Shown: one piece after another, positions 44,401 to 53,731 of the stretch | Layout: the number at the start of each line of letters is the position of its first letter | How positions within the stretch are numbered: the first letter of the stretch is position 1 | Assembly: GCA_003158745.1 (NCBI GenBank) | Contig: PMLC01000087.1 | Coordinates: 1 to 64,000, forward strand | DNA from: Acidobacteriota bacterium | GTDB lineage: Bacteria > Acidobacteriota > Thermoanaerobaculia > Thermoanaerobaculales > Thermoanaerobaculaceae | Length of the DNA stretch: 64,000 bases | Reading direction: 5' to 3' | Made by a program: the position numbers and the translations under genes | Notes under the pieces: model-generated | Databases searched by the model: none | Told to the model about the DNA's origin: nothing | What the model saw: the letters and a program-made list of their open reading frames with translations, nothing else

Positions 44401-47133
44401 ATGTCCGCGGAACCTTCATCACTTGCCGTCGCGGCTTCTCGCCGGCCGGATGCCCAGGGCGTTTCCGTACGACGGTTGTTCACAAATGGGGAGCACTATC
44501 CCTTTGACATGGTGCGGTGGGAGCGCCGGACCGCGAGGATTACCGGGAGCGACGGTGCTGTGGTCTTCGAGCAGACTGACGTCGAGGTTCCCGAATTCTG
44601 GTCGCAGACCGCGACCAATATCGTCGCCCAGAAGTACTTTCACGGACACATAGGCACGCCTGAGCGGGAGAACTCCGTCCGGCAGTTGATCGGCCGCGTT
44701 GTTCACACAGTCGTCGAGTGGGGTCACACGGGCCGCTACTTTGCGGACGTTGAATCGGAACGCGCCTTCGAGGACGAACTCACCTACCTTCTGTTGAACC
44801 AGATGGTGTCGTTCAATTCGCCGGTGTGGTTCAACGTCGGCATCGAGCCCAACCCGCAGTGCTCCGCCTGCTTCATCAACTCCGTGAAAGACTCGATGGA
44901 GTCGATCCTCGATCTCGCGAAGACCGAGGCGATGCTCTTCAAGTACGGCTCGGGCACGGGCTCCAACCTCTCGGCGTTGCGCTCCTCGCGTGAGCCGTTG
45001 GCCGGAGGCGGAACCGCGTCCGGTCCGGTCTCGTTCATGCGCGGGTTCGACTCATTCGCCGGTGTGATCAAGTCCGGTGGGAAGACCCGTCGGGCTGCGA
45101 AGATGGTGATCCTCAACGTTGAGCACCCCGATATTGAGCACTTCATCCGCTGCAAGGCCGAGGAGGAGAAGAAAGCCCATGTCCTGATCTCGGCCGGATA
45201 CCCCGCGGGGTTCGATCAGGAAGGCAGCGCGTACGAGTCGATCCAATACCAGAACGCCAATCACTCGGTCCGCGTGACCGAAGAGTTCATGCGGGCAGTC
45301 GAGGACGACGGGTGGTGGGAGACGCGGGCCGTGACCTCTGGGGAGGTCGCGGGGCGTTTCCGTGCGCGTGAGTTGATGCACACGATTGCGGAAGCGACCT
45401 GGGTGTGCGGCGACCCCGGGATCCAGTACGACACCACGATCAACCGGTGGCACACCTGCAAGAACACCGCCCGCATCAATGCCAGCAATCCATGCTCGGA
45501 GTACATGTTCCTCGACGACACGGCCTGCAATCTCGCGTCGCTCAACCTGATGCGGTTCGTCGACGAGAAAGGGACCTTCCTCACCGAGGCCTTCCGTCAT
45601 GCAGTGGACGTGATGATACTGGCGCAGGAGATCCTGGTCGACTTCGCCCACTACCCGACGCCGAGGATCGCCGCCAACTCGCATGAGTTTCGCCCGCTCG
45701 GCCTCGGCTACGCCAACCTCGGCGCGCTGCTGATGTCCGACGGGCTGCCCTACGACTCCGCAGAGGGAAGGGCGTACGCCGGGGCGATCACCGCGTTGAT
45801 GTGCGGTGAGGCCTACCTCGCGTCAGCGCGCATCGCGGAGGCCATGGGTCCCTTCCCCGGCTACCCGGTCAACCGCGAGTCGATGCTCGAGGTGATCGCA
45901 ATGCACCGCGACGCGGCCCACCGCATTCCCACCCGCGGCGTGACGCCGGATCTGCGGAAGTCGGCTACCGAGGTGTGGGACTCGGCGCTCGAGCACGGCA
46001 GGGCATTCGGGTACCGCAACTCGCAGGTGACCGTGCTCGCACCGACCGGTACGATCGGCTTCATGATGGACTGCGACACCACCGGGATCGAGCCGGACCT
46101 TGCCCTCGTGAAGATCAAGCGCCTCGTGGGCGGCGGCACGATCAAGATTGTGAACCAGACGGTGCCGCGCGCCCTCGCCAAACTCGGCTACGACGAACCC
46201 AACCGCACCGTGATCCTCAGGCACCTCGAGACCACAGGGACCATCGAGGGCGCACCTGGCCTGAAGGACGAGCACCTCCCTGTGTTCGACTGCGCCTTCA
46301 AGGCGGTGTCAGGGTCCCGCTTCATCTCGCCACTCGGCCACCTGAGAATGATGGGTGCGGCACAACCGTTCCTGTCGGGCGCGATCTCGAAGACTGTCAA
46401 TGTTCCCGAAGAGACCGGACCGGAAGAGATCGAGAAGCTCTACGTCGAGGGGTGGAAACTCGGCCTCAAGTCGGCCGCTGTGTACCGCGACAACTGCAAG
46501 GGCTCGCAACCGCTCGCAGCGGCTGGCGAGAAGGTCGCAGTTTCGGCGTTCCAGCCGGTGCGGCGGAAGCTGCCCGACGAGCGCGTCGCAATCACCCACA
46601 AGTTCTCGGTCGAAGGGCAAGAAGGGTACGTCACCGTCGGCCTGTACGAGGACAGGAAGCCCGGCGAGCTGTTCATCACGATGGCCAAGGAGGGTTCCAC
46701 GCTCTCCGGAGTGATGGACGCCTTCGCAACCGCGATCTCGCTGACGCTCCAGTACGGCGTCCCGCTCGAGTTTCTCGTCAACAAGTTCTCACACGTGCGC
46801 TTTGAGCCGGCGGGTTGGACCAACAACCCCCAGATTCCCTACGCGAAGTCGATCATTGACTACATCTTCCGGTGGCTGGCATCGAAGTTCCTGGCTCCGG
46901 AGGATCAGGCGGCCGTTGGCGTGCAGCCGGTCGCTGCGGGCGAGGACAAGCCACAGGCCGCACTGCCTGGCCCACGGCAGCAGGCGCTGCCGGGCCTCGA
47001 GAGCGGCGAGATCTCGCACCTGTTCGTCAACCAGGCGGACGCACCACCATGTCCGACCTGCGGCATGATGATGGTCCGGGCGGGTGCCTGCTACAAGTGC
47101 GGCAACTGTGGGACGGTTCACGGCTGCAGCTGA
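44401..47133 (+). CDS. nrdJ: Class II (adenosylcobalamin-dependent) ribonucleoside-diphosphate reductase
   Basis: 910 residues. Makes deoxyribonucleotides without oxygen dependence, using coenzyme B12 to generate the thiyl radical. Seen: NPQCSACFINSV with the reductant Cys, GSGTGSNLSALR substrate loop, NASNPCSEYMFLDDTACNL with radical Cys and Glu, PTGTIGFMMDCDTTGIEP, and the C-terminal zinc/redox tail CPTCGMMM and CYKCGNCG. A TSCPD-like region (SGVMDAFATAISLTLQYG) is present. ATG 44401 preferred over a TTG inside the palindrome. It is monocistronic: hairpins lie on both sides. Confidence 0.95.
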   Translation: MSAEPSSLAVAASRRPDAQGVSVRRLFTNGEHYPFDMVRWERRTARITGSDGAVVFEQTDVEVPEFWSQTATNIVAQKYFHGHIGTPERENSVRQLIGRVVHTVVEWGHTGRYFADVESERAFEDELTYLLLNQMVSFNSPVWFNVGIEPNPQCSACFINSVKDSMESILDLAKTEAMLFKYGSGTGSNLSALRSSREPLAGGGTASGPVSFMRGFDSFAGVIKSGGKTRRAAKMVILNVEHPDIEHFIRCKAEEEKKAHVLISAGYPAGFDQEGSAYESIQYQNANHSVRVTEEFMRAVEDDGWWETRAVTSGEVAGRFRARELMHTIAEATWVCGDPGIQYDTTINRWHTCKNTARINASNPCSEYMFLDDTACNLASLNLMRFVDEKGTFLTEAFRHAVDVMILAQEILVDFAHYPTPRIAANSHEFRPLGLGYANLGALLMSDGLPYDSAEGRAYAGAITALMCGEAYLASARIAEAMGPFPGYPVNRESMLEVIAMHRDAAHRIPTRGVTPDLRKSATEVWDSALEHGRAFGYRNSQVTVLAPTGTIGFMMDCDTTGIEPDLALVKIKRLVGGGTIKIVNQTVPRALAKLGYDEPNRTVILRHLETTGTIEGAPGLKDEHLPVFDCAFKAVSGSRFISPLGHLRMMGAAQPFLSGAISKTVNVPEETGPEEIEKLYVEGWKLGLKSAAVYRDNCKGSQPLAAAGEKVAVSAFQPVRRKLPDERVAITHKFSVEGQEGYVTVGLYEDRKPGELFITMAKEGSTLSGVMDAFATAISLTLQYGVPLEFLVNKFSHVRFEPAGWTNNPQIPYAKSIIDYIFRWLASKFLAPEDQAAVGVQPVAAGEDKPQAALPGPRQQALPGLESGEISHLFVNQADAPPCPTCGMMMVRAGACYKCGNCGTVHGCS

Positions 47134-47157
47134 TCTGGCCATGCTCGGGTAAAGGGA

Positions 47158-47187
47158 CAAGGCCGGAGCTAGGCAGCTCCGGCCTTG
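47158..47187 (+). terminator. Terminator hairpin after nrdJ
   Basis: CAAGGCCGGAGCT and AGCTCCGGCCTTG make a perfect 13-bp stem with a 4-nt loop, 25 bp after the nrdJ stop. No strong T-run follows. It also contains the stop of the opposite-strand hydrolase remnant. Confidence 0.75.
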
Positions 47188-47387
47188 CTGTCCTTGCTCT
47201 CCTGCCAGTCCAGGGAATCGGTGAGGAACCTCCGAATCCGAGCCGCGAATCCGGGTTCGAGGTGGCAATCGGAGTGGCCGCGGCCGGGGATGCGCCACGC
47301 CTGGCCACGTCCGAGCGCCACACACTGGAGGCTCTCAAGGTGCTCGACCGGGACGGTGCGGTCTTCCTCGCCGTGGACGAGCACCAC
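47169..47387 (-). pseudogene. C-terminal remnant of an alpha/beta hydrolase
   Basis: Within the 541-bp space after nrdJ the minus strand keeps the end of an alpha/beta hydrolase: VVLVHGEEDRTVPVEHLES with the acid residue, then IPGRGHSDCHLEPGFAARIR with the catalytic His. The open frame continues upstream for some twenty codons but no nucleophile elbow (GxSxG) or start region survives. A GTG at 47387 would give 72 residues, too few to act. The rest of the gap (47426-47675) shows nothing recognisable. Confidence 0.5.
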
Positions 47388-47675
47388 GGGCCGGCCGGCG
47401 GCCTTCGTCTGCGGGAGCCCGCCACCCAGGGAGACGCCTCTCCTTATCCGTTGGAACCGACGCCTCGGAAGACGGGAAACCGAGCTCGGCCAGTGTCTGT
47501 CGAGGCGAGGCCCGGGTGTTGCGCCACGCCACTGTAAGGCACACCAGCACGCCGATGTGGCAGACGACGACCGCTACGAGAACGAAGACCGCTCATACCA
47601 TCTTGCCAGCGGAACACGCCCCTGACTATGCTCATTTCGAATCGGGTCCTGTGTTGAGCGCAAAAGGAGAGAGCC

Positions 47676-48107
47676 GTGGCGACCGAGATCCTCACCGAAG
47701 CCTGGGCCAGCGCGTGGCGCGACGCCCTCAACAGCAGCGAAAGCTACCGTACCGCCGCCGCGTCATGGGAAGGGGCGGTGGTAGTGGCTGTGCGCGCCGA
47801 GCCGGAGCGCGGCATCAAGCAACGGGCCGTGTTCCTCGATCTCTGGCACGGCAACTGTCGCGCCTCCCGGGCGGTAGCCGAGGCAGAGATGCAGGCGGCG
47901 CGCTACGTGCTCACTGCGCACGCGTCCACATGGACTGAGCTGCTGAGCGGCTCGCTCGACCCGGTGGTGGCCGTGATGAGCGGTCGACTGGAACTCGCAA
48001 AGGGGAGTGCAATGGCCCTCTTTCCCCATATTGCCGCCGCAAAAGAGCTGGTAGCCGCTGCGAAATCGCTGCAGACCACGTTCCCAGTAGGCTGGTTGAA
48101 AGCGTAG
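47676..48107 (+). CDS. Small SCP2-like sterol-carrier domain protein
   Basis: 143 residues, GTG start behind AAAGGAGAGAG. The sequence (WRDALNSSESYRTAAASWEG, AVFLDLWHGNCRASRAV, a hydrophobic core, then DPVVAVMSGRLELAKGSAMA and LVAAAKSLQTTFP) matches the SCP2 lipid-binding fold of bacterial acyl-carrier-like proteins. It probably binds a lipid or acyl-CoA. The gene ends 42 bp before the start of gamma-glutamyltransferase, so may share its transcript; no functional link is known. Confidence 0.7.
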   Translation: MATEILTEAWASAWRDALNSSESYRTAAASWEGAVVVAVRAEPERGIKQRAVFLDLWHGNCRASRAVAEAEMQAARYVLTAHASTWTELLSGSLDPVVAVMSGRLELAKGSAMALFPHIAAAKELVAAAKSLQTTFPVGWLKA

Positions 48108-48150
48108 GATGCCTGTGGGAGATGACGTGGCGCTGAAGGAGAGTTGTGCC

Positions 48151-49902
48151 ATGGACGTGCTCAGGCGACCGAGGGCAACGTGGTGCAAGCGCCCCGGTTC
48201 CGTTGTCCGCGGGGCGATCGCCGTGGCGGCCATCACGACATTGCTCTTCCTGTCCGCCGGCATCGACGTTTGTTCTGCGAGCGGGGCCGGGGGCTCAGGA
48301 GCCGTCGCGTCTGCGGCTCCCGCAGCGACGGCCGTCGGACTCGACATCCTCCGGGTTGGCGGGAATGCCGTGGACGCCGCCGTGGCCACGGCCCTCGCGC
48401 TCGCGGTGGTCCACCCGACGGCAGGTAACCTCGGCGGCGGTGGGTTCGCGGTCGTGCGAATCGGCGGCCGGGTCGTGGCTCTGGATTTTCGCGAGACCGC
48501 GCCGTCAGCCGCAACAGCGGGGATGTTCCTAGGACCGGACGGTAAGCCCGATCCCGAGCGATCGCTCGTGGGTCCCCTTGCTGCCGGCGTGCCCGGCTCG
48601 CCGGCGGGCCTGTTCGAGTTGCACCGTCGCTTCGGCTTTCTCCCTTGGCGCAACGTGGTCGCCCCCGCCGTTCGCCTCGCGGCAGAGGGCTTCGCGGTGA
48701 CGCCTCGCCTGAGCCGGAGCATCGCGGCCGCGAAGCCTCTCCTGACGCGCTTCTCCGAGACCGCTGCGGTCTGGCTCCCATCCGGACAGGCGCCGCCGCC
48801 GGGAACGATGCTGAAGCTGCCCGCCCTCGCCGCGACGCTTCGCTCGTATGCGGCTCGAGGGCCGAAAGCGCTCAGTGCGGGCCCGGCCGCCGATGCGATC
48901 GAGCGTGCCGCTCGAACCCGCGGCGGTATCCTCACCGCGGCTGATCTGGCAGCGTACCAGCCGGTGTGGCGGGAGCCGGTGCTGTTCACGGCATTCGGGT
49001 GGAACGTCGCCTCCATGCCGCTGCCCTCGTCGGGGGGGATCATCCTGGCCGAGACGACAGGCATGCTCGAGCGCCTTGGTTGGAGTCGCCGGCCCGTCGG
49101 GTCGGTTGACCGCATCCACCTGCTGGTGGAGACGTGGAGGCGAGCGTTCGCGGACCGCTTCCTTCTGGGCGACCCAGCCACAGCGCTTGCCGGCCCAGCA
49201 CAGCTTCTCGATCCCGGCTGGCTCGACCGTCGCGCCACCGAGATCGACGGCATGAGGGCAACGGCGTCCGAAACCGTGCGGCCCTGGCACGCGCCGAGAG
49301 CACACGAGTCGCGCGAGACGACGCACCTGTCGGTCGTGGACGGCGCGGGCGATGCGGCGAGCCTGACGACGACGCTCAACGGCAGTTTCGGTTGCGGCTT
49401 GCTCGTGCCCGAGATCGGGATCCTCCTGAACAACGAGATGGACGACTTCGCAGCCGCTCCGGGTTTGTCCAACCTGTACGGGCTGGTGCAGGGCGAGGCC
49501 AATGCAGTCGGACCGGGCAAACGGATGCTCTCGTCGATGACGCCGACGGTTGCCTGGCGCGCCGGCGAGGTTCTGGTCCTCGGTTCGCCCGGCGGATCGC
49601 AGATCCCGACCGCCACCGCCCAGGTCCTCCTGAACGTGATCGTGGATGGAGAAACGCTCCGAGCGGCGGTCGACCGGCCGAGGGTTCACCACCAGTGGTT
49701 CCCGGACGTTCTCGTGGCGGAGGAGGGTGCTCTCTCCGAGCCGGTGCGCGCGGACCTCATCCGGCGAGGGCATCTTTTGCGGCAGGCCGAAGGCATCGGC
49801 GAGGTGCACGCCGTCCGGCGCAAGGAGGGCGGGGTGCTGGAGGCGGTGGCCGACCCGCGCGGTCCCGGCGCCGCAGGTGTGACCGACAGGCAGGAGCGAT
49901 AG
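48151..49902 (+). CDS. ggt: Gamma-glutamyltransferase
   Basis: 583 residues. Ntn hydrolase that cleaves glutathione and transfers the gamma-glutamyl group in the periplasm. ATG 48151 has AAGGAGAG before it; an ATG 42 bases earlier is possible. Signal: AVAAITTLLFLSAGIDVCSA. Heavy chain with NAVDAAVATALALAVVHP, GNLGGGGFAVVR; self-cleavage at the catalytic threonine in ETTHLSVVD; then the light chain with LNNEMDDF, LSSMTPTVAWRAG and GSPGGSQIPTATAQV. All expected catalytic elements are present. Confidence 0.93.
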   Translation: MDVLRRPRATWCKRPGSVVRGAIAVAAITTLLFLSAGIDVCSASGAGGSGAVASAAPAATAVGLDILRVGGNAVDAAVATALALAVVHPTAGNLGGGGFAVVRIGGRVVALDFRETAPSAATAGMFLGPDGKPDPERSLVGPLAAGVPGSPAGLFELHRRFGFLPWRNVVAPAVRLAAEGFAVTPRLSRSIAAAKPLLTRFSETAAVWLPSGQAPPPGTMLKLPALAATLRSYAARGPKALSAGPAADAIERAARTRGGILTAADLAAYQPVWREPVLFTAFGWNVASMPLPSSGGIILAETTGMLERLGWSRRPVGSVDRIHLLVETWRRAFADRFLLGDPATALAGPAQLLDPGWLDRRATEIDGMRATASETVRPWHAPRAHESRETTHLSVVDGAGDAASLTTTLNGSFGCGLLVPEIGILLNNEMDDFAAAPGLSNLYGLVQGEANAVGPGKRMLSSMTPTVAWRAGEVLVLGSPGGSQIPTATAQVLLNVIVDGETLRAAVDRPRVHHQWFPDVLVAEEGALSEPVRADLIRRGHLLRQAEGIGEVHAVRRKEGGVLEAVADPRGPGAAGVTDRQER

Positions 49903-50022
49903 AGAGCCACCGGCACGTTCAGGCCGCGCCGCGCGGCAACACGGCGCCGCCTTTGCTGTGCGCTACAATGCGCTGGGCGCGGCTGCCCGAACCCCTGCCG
50001 TGTCGCTCCCGATGTAAGGAGG

Positions 50023-52485
50023 GTGGTGTTGTCGACGACGTTTCCCGGCCATGCAGTTTCCCCGCAGGCCTTTCGTGAGCGGTTCGTCTACTACCTGAGG
50101 TACTTGCGGGGTCTCGAAGTCACGGAGGCCACGCCGGCCGATCACCTGGCCGCACTCCAGCTGACAATCCGCGAGTCCCTGATCGACAGCGCTATTGCTA
50201 CACATCGTGCTATGAGCAGCCAGGACCCGAAGACCGTCCACTACTTGTCACTCGAGTACCTCCTGGGGCGGCTGGTGGACAACAACCTGATCGCGACTGG
50301 ACTTCGAGACGTTGCGAGCCAGGCAATGGCCGAACTCGGGCTCGACCTCGACCGGCTGGTGCAGGAGGAACCCGACCCGGGTCTTGGGAACGGAGGCCTG
50401 GGGCGCCTCGCGGCCTGCTTTCTCGATTCGCTCGCGACGCTCGACTACCCTGCTTTCGGCTACGGGCTGCGCTACGACTTCGGGATCTTCCGGCAGGAAT
50501 TCGTTGCAGGCTGGCAGCGCGAACGCCCCGACACGTGGTTGAAAGGCGGCTACTCGTGGGAGATCGCCCGCCCGGACCTGACCGTGACGGTCCGACTCGG
50601 GGGGACCATCGAAGCGAAAGGCGGCGACGGGAACCGTCGTCCGTTGTGGACGGGATCACACGTGCTCTACGGCGTCCCTTACGACGTGCTCGTCGCTGGC
50701 TTCGACACGACAACCGTCTCGACGTTGAGGCTCTGGAAGGCCGAGGCTCCCGATTCCTTCGACTTCGACACCTTCTCCAAAGGCAACTTCCTGAGCGCCG
50801 TGGCTGGTCGCGAAAAGGCCGAGGCCGTCACCAAGGTGCTCTACCCGTCCGATGAGGCCGAAGCCGGACGCGAACTGCGCCTCACGCAGGAGTACTTCCT
50901 GGTGGCGTGCTCCGTGGCCGACATCGTACGCCGGTTCCGCGAGCGCCACGGCGCGGCCTGGGACCTCTTCCCCGAGAAGGTCGCGATCCAGCTCAACGAC
51001 ACACATCCGGCCCTCACGATCTCGGAACTGATGCGTGTGCTGGTTGACGAGGAAGGACTGCCCTGGGAGCGGGCGTGGGCGATCACCCACGGGACGTGCG
51101 CCTACACCCAGCACACGGTGCTTGCCGAGGCGCTGGAAACCTGGCCGGTCGCGCTGATGCAGCGCCTGATACCGCGCCACGTCGAGATCATCTTCGACAT
51201 CAACAAGCGCTTTCTCGACCAAGTGGAGACGCTCGAACCCGGGGACCGCGAACGCCTGCGCCGGATCTCGCTCGTGTACGAGGACGGAGACCGCCGGTTC
51301 CGGATGGCGCACCTGGCGATTGTCGGCTGCCACCGCGTCAACGGCGTTGCGCGCCTTCACACCGACCTGCTCAAGAGGCAGGTGTTTCCTGACTTTGCGG
51401 AGATGTGGCCCGAGAAGTTCATCTCGATCACGAACGGCATCACACCGCGGCGATGGCTCCTGGCGTGCAACCCGCACCTCGCGGGTGCGATCTCTGCTCG
51501 GATCGGCGACGGCTGGGTGCGGGATCTCGACCGTCTCATCGAGCTTCGGCAGTACGCCGACGACCCGGAATTCCAGGACGAGTTTCTTGCCATCAAGTAC
51601 GCAAACAAGGTGGCTCTTGCGGCTACGGTGAATTATCTCTGCGGGGTGGTGGTCGACCCCGACTCGATGTACGACGTACAAGTAAAGCGGATGCACGAGT
51701 ACAAGCGGCAGTTGCTCAACGCCATGCATATCATCGCGCTATACCGGCGGATCAAGACGCACCCGGGCGCCGCCTTCACGCCACGCACGTTCATCTTCGG
51801 CGCCAAGGCTGCGCCGGCCTACCGCATGGCGAAGCTCGTGATCCGCCTCATCAACGGAATCGCGGAGAGGGTCAACGCGGACAAGGAGATGAACGGGAAG
51901 CTGAAGGTCGTCTTCATCCCCGACTACAGGGTGACCATCGCAAGCCTTGTCATTCCTGCTGCGGACCTCTCGGAACAGATCTCGACCGCCGGGATGGAAG
52001 CTTCCGGAACCGGGAACATGAAACTCGCCCTCAACGGTGCGCTCACGATCGGGACGCTCGACGGCGCGAACATCGAAATCAGGGACGCCGTGGGCGACGA
52101 GAACATCTTCATCTTCGGTCACGCCGCCGAACAGGTCGCGGCGATGAGGGGTCCCGGACATTACAACCCGTGGGACTACGTCCGAACCGACCCTGAGCTC
52201 GCTGATGTCCTCGAGACGCTGCGTGACGGTGTCTTCGCCGACGGCGACGGACCGGCGTTGCGGGCGATCTGGTCCGGGCTGATGGAGCACGGTGACCAGT
52301 TCATGCATGTGGCCGACTTTCGCTCCTACGTGGACACACAGGCGCGGGCCGGCGATCTGTTCACCGATCGCCGCGCCTGGGCGGCTAAGGCGATCCGGAA
52401 CGTGGCATCGATGGGGTACTTCTCGTCGGACCGTGCGATCCGCGAATACGCCCGCGAGATCTGGAACCTCACGCCCCTTCGGTAG
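50023..52485 (+). CDS. glgP: Glycogen/maltodextrin phosphorylase
   Basis: 820 residues, PLP-dependent, releases glucose-1-phosphate from alpha-1,4-glucan. Seen: VHYLSLEYLLGRLVDNNLI, DPGLGNGGLGRLAACFLDS, the glucan and phosphate site, ITNGITPRRWLLACNP, VKRMHEYKRQLLNAMHII, and the PLP-lysine segment EASGTGNMKLALNGALTIG. Start is uncertain between GTG 50023, GTG 50026 and TTG 50029; AAGGAGG at 50016-50022 favours the last by spacing. No allosteric N-terminal phosphorylation site, as in bacteria. No other glycogen gene is near. Confidence 0.94.
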   Translation: MVLSTTFPGHAVSPQAFRERFVYYLRYLRGLEVTEATPADHLAALQLTIRESLIDSAIATHRAMSSQDPKTVHYLSLEYLLGRLVDNNLIATGLRDVASQAMAELGLDLDRLVQEEPDPGLGNGGLGRLAACFLDSLATLDYPAFGYGLRYDFGIFRQEFVAGWQRERPDTWLKGGYSWEIARPDLTVTVRLGGTIEAKGGDGNRRPLWTGSHVLYGVPYDVLVAGFDTTTVSTLRLWKAEAPDSFDFDTFSKGNFLSAVAGREKAEAVTKVLYPSDEAEAGRELRLTQEYFLVACSVADIVRRFRERHGAAWDLFPEKVAIQLNDTHPALTISELMRVLVDEEGLPWERAWAITHGTCAYTQHTVLAEALETWPVALMQRLIPRHVEIIFDINKRFLDQVETLEPGDRERLRRISLVYEDGDRRFRMAHLAIVGCHRVNGVARLHTDLLKRQVFPDFAEMWPEKFISITNGITPRRWLLACNPHLAGAISARIGDGWVRDLDRLIELRQYADDPEFQDEFLAIKYANKVALAATVNYLCGVVVDPDSMYDVQVKRMHEYKRQLLNAMHIIALYRRIKTHPGAAFTPRTFIFGAKAAPAYRMAKLVIRLINGIAERVNADKEMNGKLKVVFIPDYRVTIASLVIPAADLSEQISTAGMEASGTGNMKLALNGALTIGTLDGANIEIRDAVGDENIFIFGHAAEQVAAMRGPGHYNPWDYVRTDPELADVLETLRDGVFADGDGPALRAIWSGLMEHGDQFMHVADFRSYVDTQARAGDLFTDRRAWAAKAIRNVASMGYFSSDRAIREYAREIWNLTPLR

Positions 52486-52512
52486 TCGGCTGAACAGGGG
52501 CCTTTCGGGGGG

Positions 52513-53535
52513 TCACTTCTGGTACCGCTGCCTGATCATCGGGATGAGGTACTCCGAAAAGGCTCGCTCGAGGTCGTAACGTGGGGCGTACCCCCAGTCG
52601 TTGCGCGCCGCCGAATCGTCGACGTCGGCCGGCCAAGTGTCCACGATTCCCTGACGCTTCTCGTCCACCTTGTAGGTGATTTGAGCGCCTAGGAATGCCT
52701 GCAGGACGATCTGCCGGATCTCCTCCGCGGAAGGGCTGAACGCACCGACGTTGTACACGGTATGGTTGAGGCTGCCTTTCTGCGCTGCCGCCAGTAGCAG
52801 GAGCGCGTCGACCCCATCGGGCATCGCCATGAACGGAATACGCGTGTCGGGCCGCACGAAGCACGCGTATGGCTTACCCTCGGCCGCGGCGTGGATCATC
52901 TCTGGTGCATAGTCGGAGGTCCCGCCGGAGGGGACGGTGACGGCTGAGATCAGTCCCGGAAAGCGCAGCGAGCGGAAATCCACCTTGCCGGCGAGTGGCT
53001 CGGCGGCGAGCTGCTTGTATCGCTTCGCGTAGTAGCGGCCCATGTGCTCGCAGTAGAGCTTGTTGCAACCGTACATCGTGGTCGGCTTGGTCCACTCATT
53101 CTCGGTCACTTTGCCGACGCGCGCCTTGGTGTCGACGTCCGGCAGCCCGTAGGCGGCGATCGACGAAGGGTAGAGGAAGGTCACGGGCCGTCCGTGAGAC
53201 TCGCCCTGTTTCTGGGCGAACTCGAGGAGGCTCATCGTCCCCTCGACGTTCACCTGGTGAGCGGTCATTGGGGTGAACTCGCTGCGGGTGGAGAGCAGTG
53301 CCGCCAGGTGGAACACCGTGTCCACCTCGTATTCCGAGAGGATCCGTTCGAGGAGGTTGCTGTCGAGAATCGACCCGATGAACTCCTGCTGCACGAGCTT
53401 TGCGAGCTCCGGGTCGAGCGACTTGACGTCGAGCGTGATGATGGGTCGATCCTTGTCGGTCGACAACGACGTAATGAGACCGTGGCCGATCTCTCCGCTC
53501 GCTCCTGTGATGAGCACGACGGGCTTGCGCAGCAT
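52513..53535 (-). CDS. NAD-dependent epimerase/dehydratase, threonine-dehydrogenase-like SDR
   Basis: 340 residues of the extended short-chain dehydrogenase group. Rossmann motif ITGASGEIGHGLI (about 9-21), FHLAALLSTRSE, SSIAAYG, and catalytic YGCNKLYCE (Tyr and Lys). Closest to the family that includes SDR-type L-threonine 3-dehydrogenase and UDP-sugar epimerases: it has the long N-terminal nucleotide domain, then WTKPTTMYGCNK and SLRFPGLISAVTVPSGGTSDY which recall threonine dehydrogenase. Substrate not certain. Stands alone between glgP (convergent) and fbaB. Confidence 0.75.
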   Translation of the reverse strand: MLRKPVVLITGASGEIGHGLITSLSTDKDRPIITLDVKSLDPELAKLVQQEFIGSILDSNLLERILSEYEVDTVFHLAALLSTRSEFTPMTAHQVNVEGTMSLLEFAQKQGESHGRPVTFLYPSSIAAYGLPDVDTKARVGKVTENEWTKPTTMYGCNKLYCEHMGRYYAKRYKQLAAEPLAGKVDFRSLRFPGLISAVTVPSGGTSDYAPEMIHAAAEGKPYACFVRPDTRIPFMAMPDGVDALLLLAAAQKGSLNHTVYNVGAFSPSAEEIRQIVLQAFLGAQITYKVDEKRQGIVDTWPADVDDSAARNDWGYAPRYDLERAFSEYLIPMIRQRYQK

Positions 53536-53616
53536 GAGGGCCCTCCTCCTTGCCGGTGCACCGGTACTACAACCGGCGACGGTGCGTGAAAACTAGCACA
53601 ACCGCGCCCGCGCGTC

Positions 53617-53720
53617 CCATCCGGGAAGAAAGAAAAGGGAAGAAGGAAGAGGAACGACAGCGACCGGGACGCGGCCGCCTCTTCGTCGTCCGGTCTTCTT
53701 CTTCCGTCTCCCCTTTTACC
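53617..53720. other. Purine tract followed by pyrimidine tract
   Basis: A run of about 45 bases almost all A/G is followed, after a GC-rich stretch, by about 45 bases almost all C/T. They can pair imperfectly into a long stem between the epimerase gene and fbaB. No coding sense. It may act as a terminator or triplex-prone segment. Confidence 0.35.
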
Positions 53721-53731
53721 TCTCTCCGTCG

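Noticed and set aside
48529..49809. Open frame antisense to gamma-glutamyltransferase
   Set aside because: Catalytic motifs of the transferase are complete on the plus strand; the antisense product is typical high-GC shadow.
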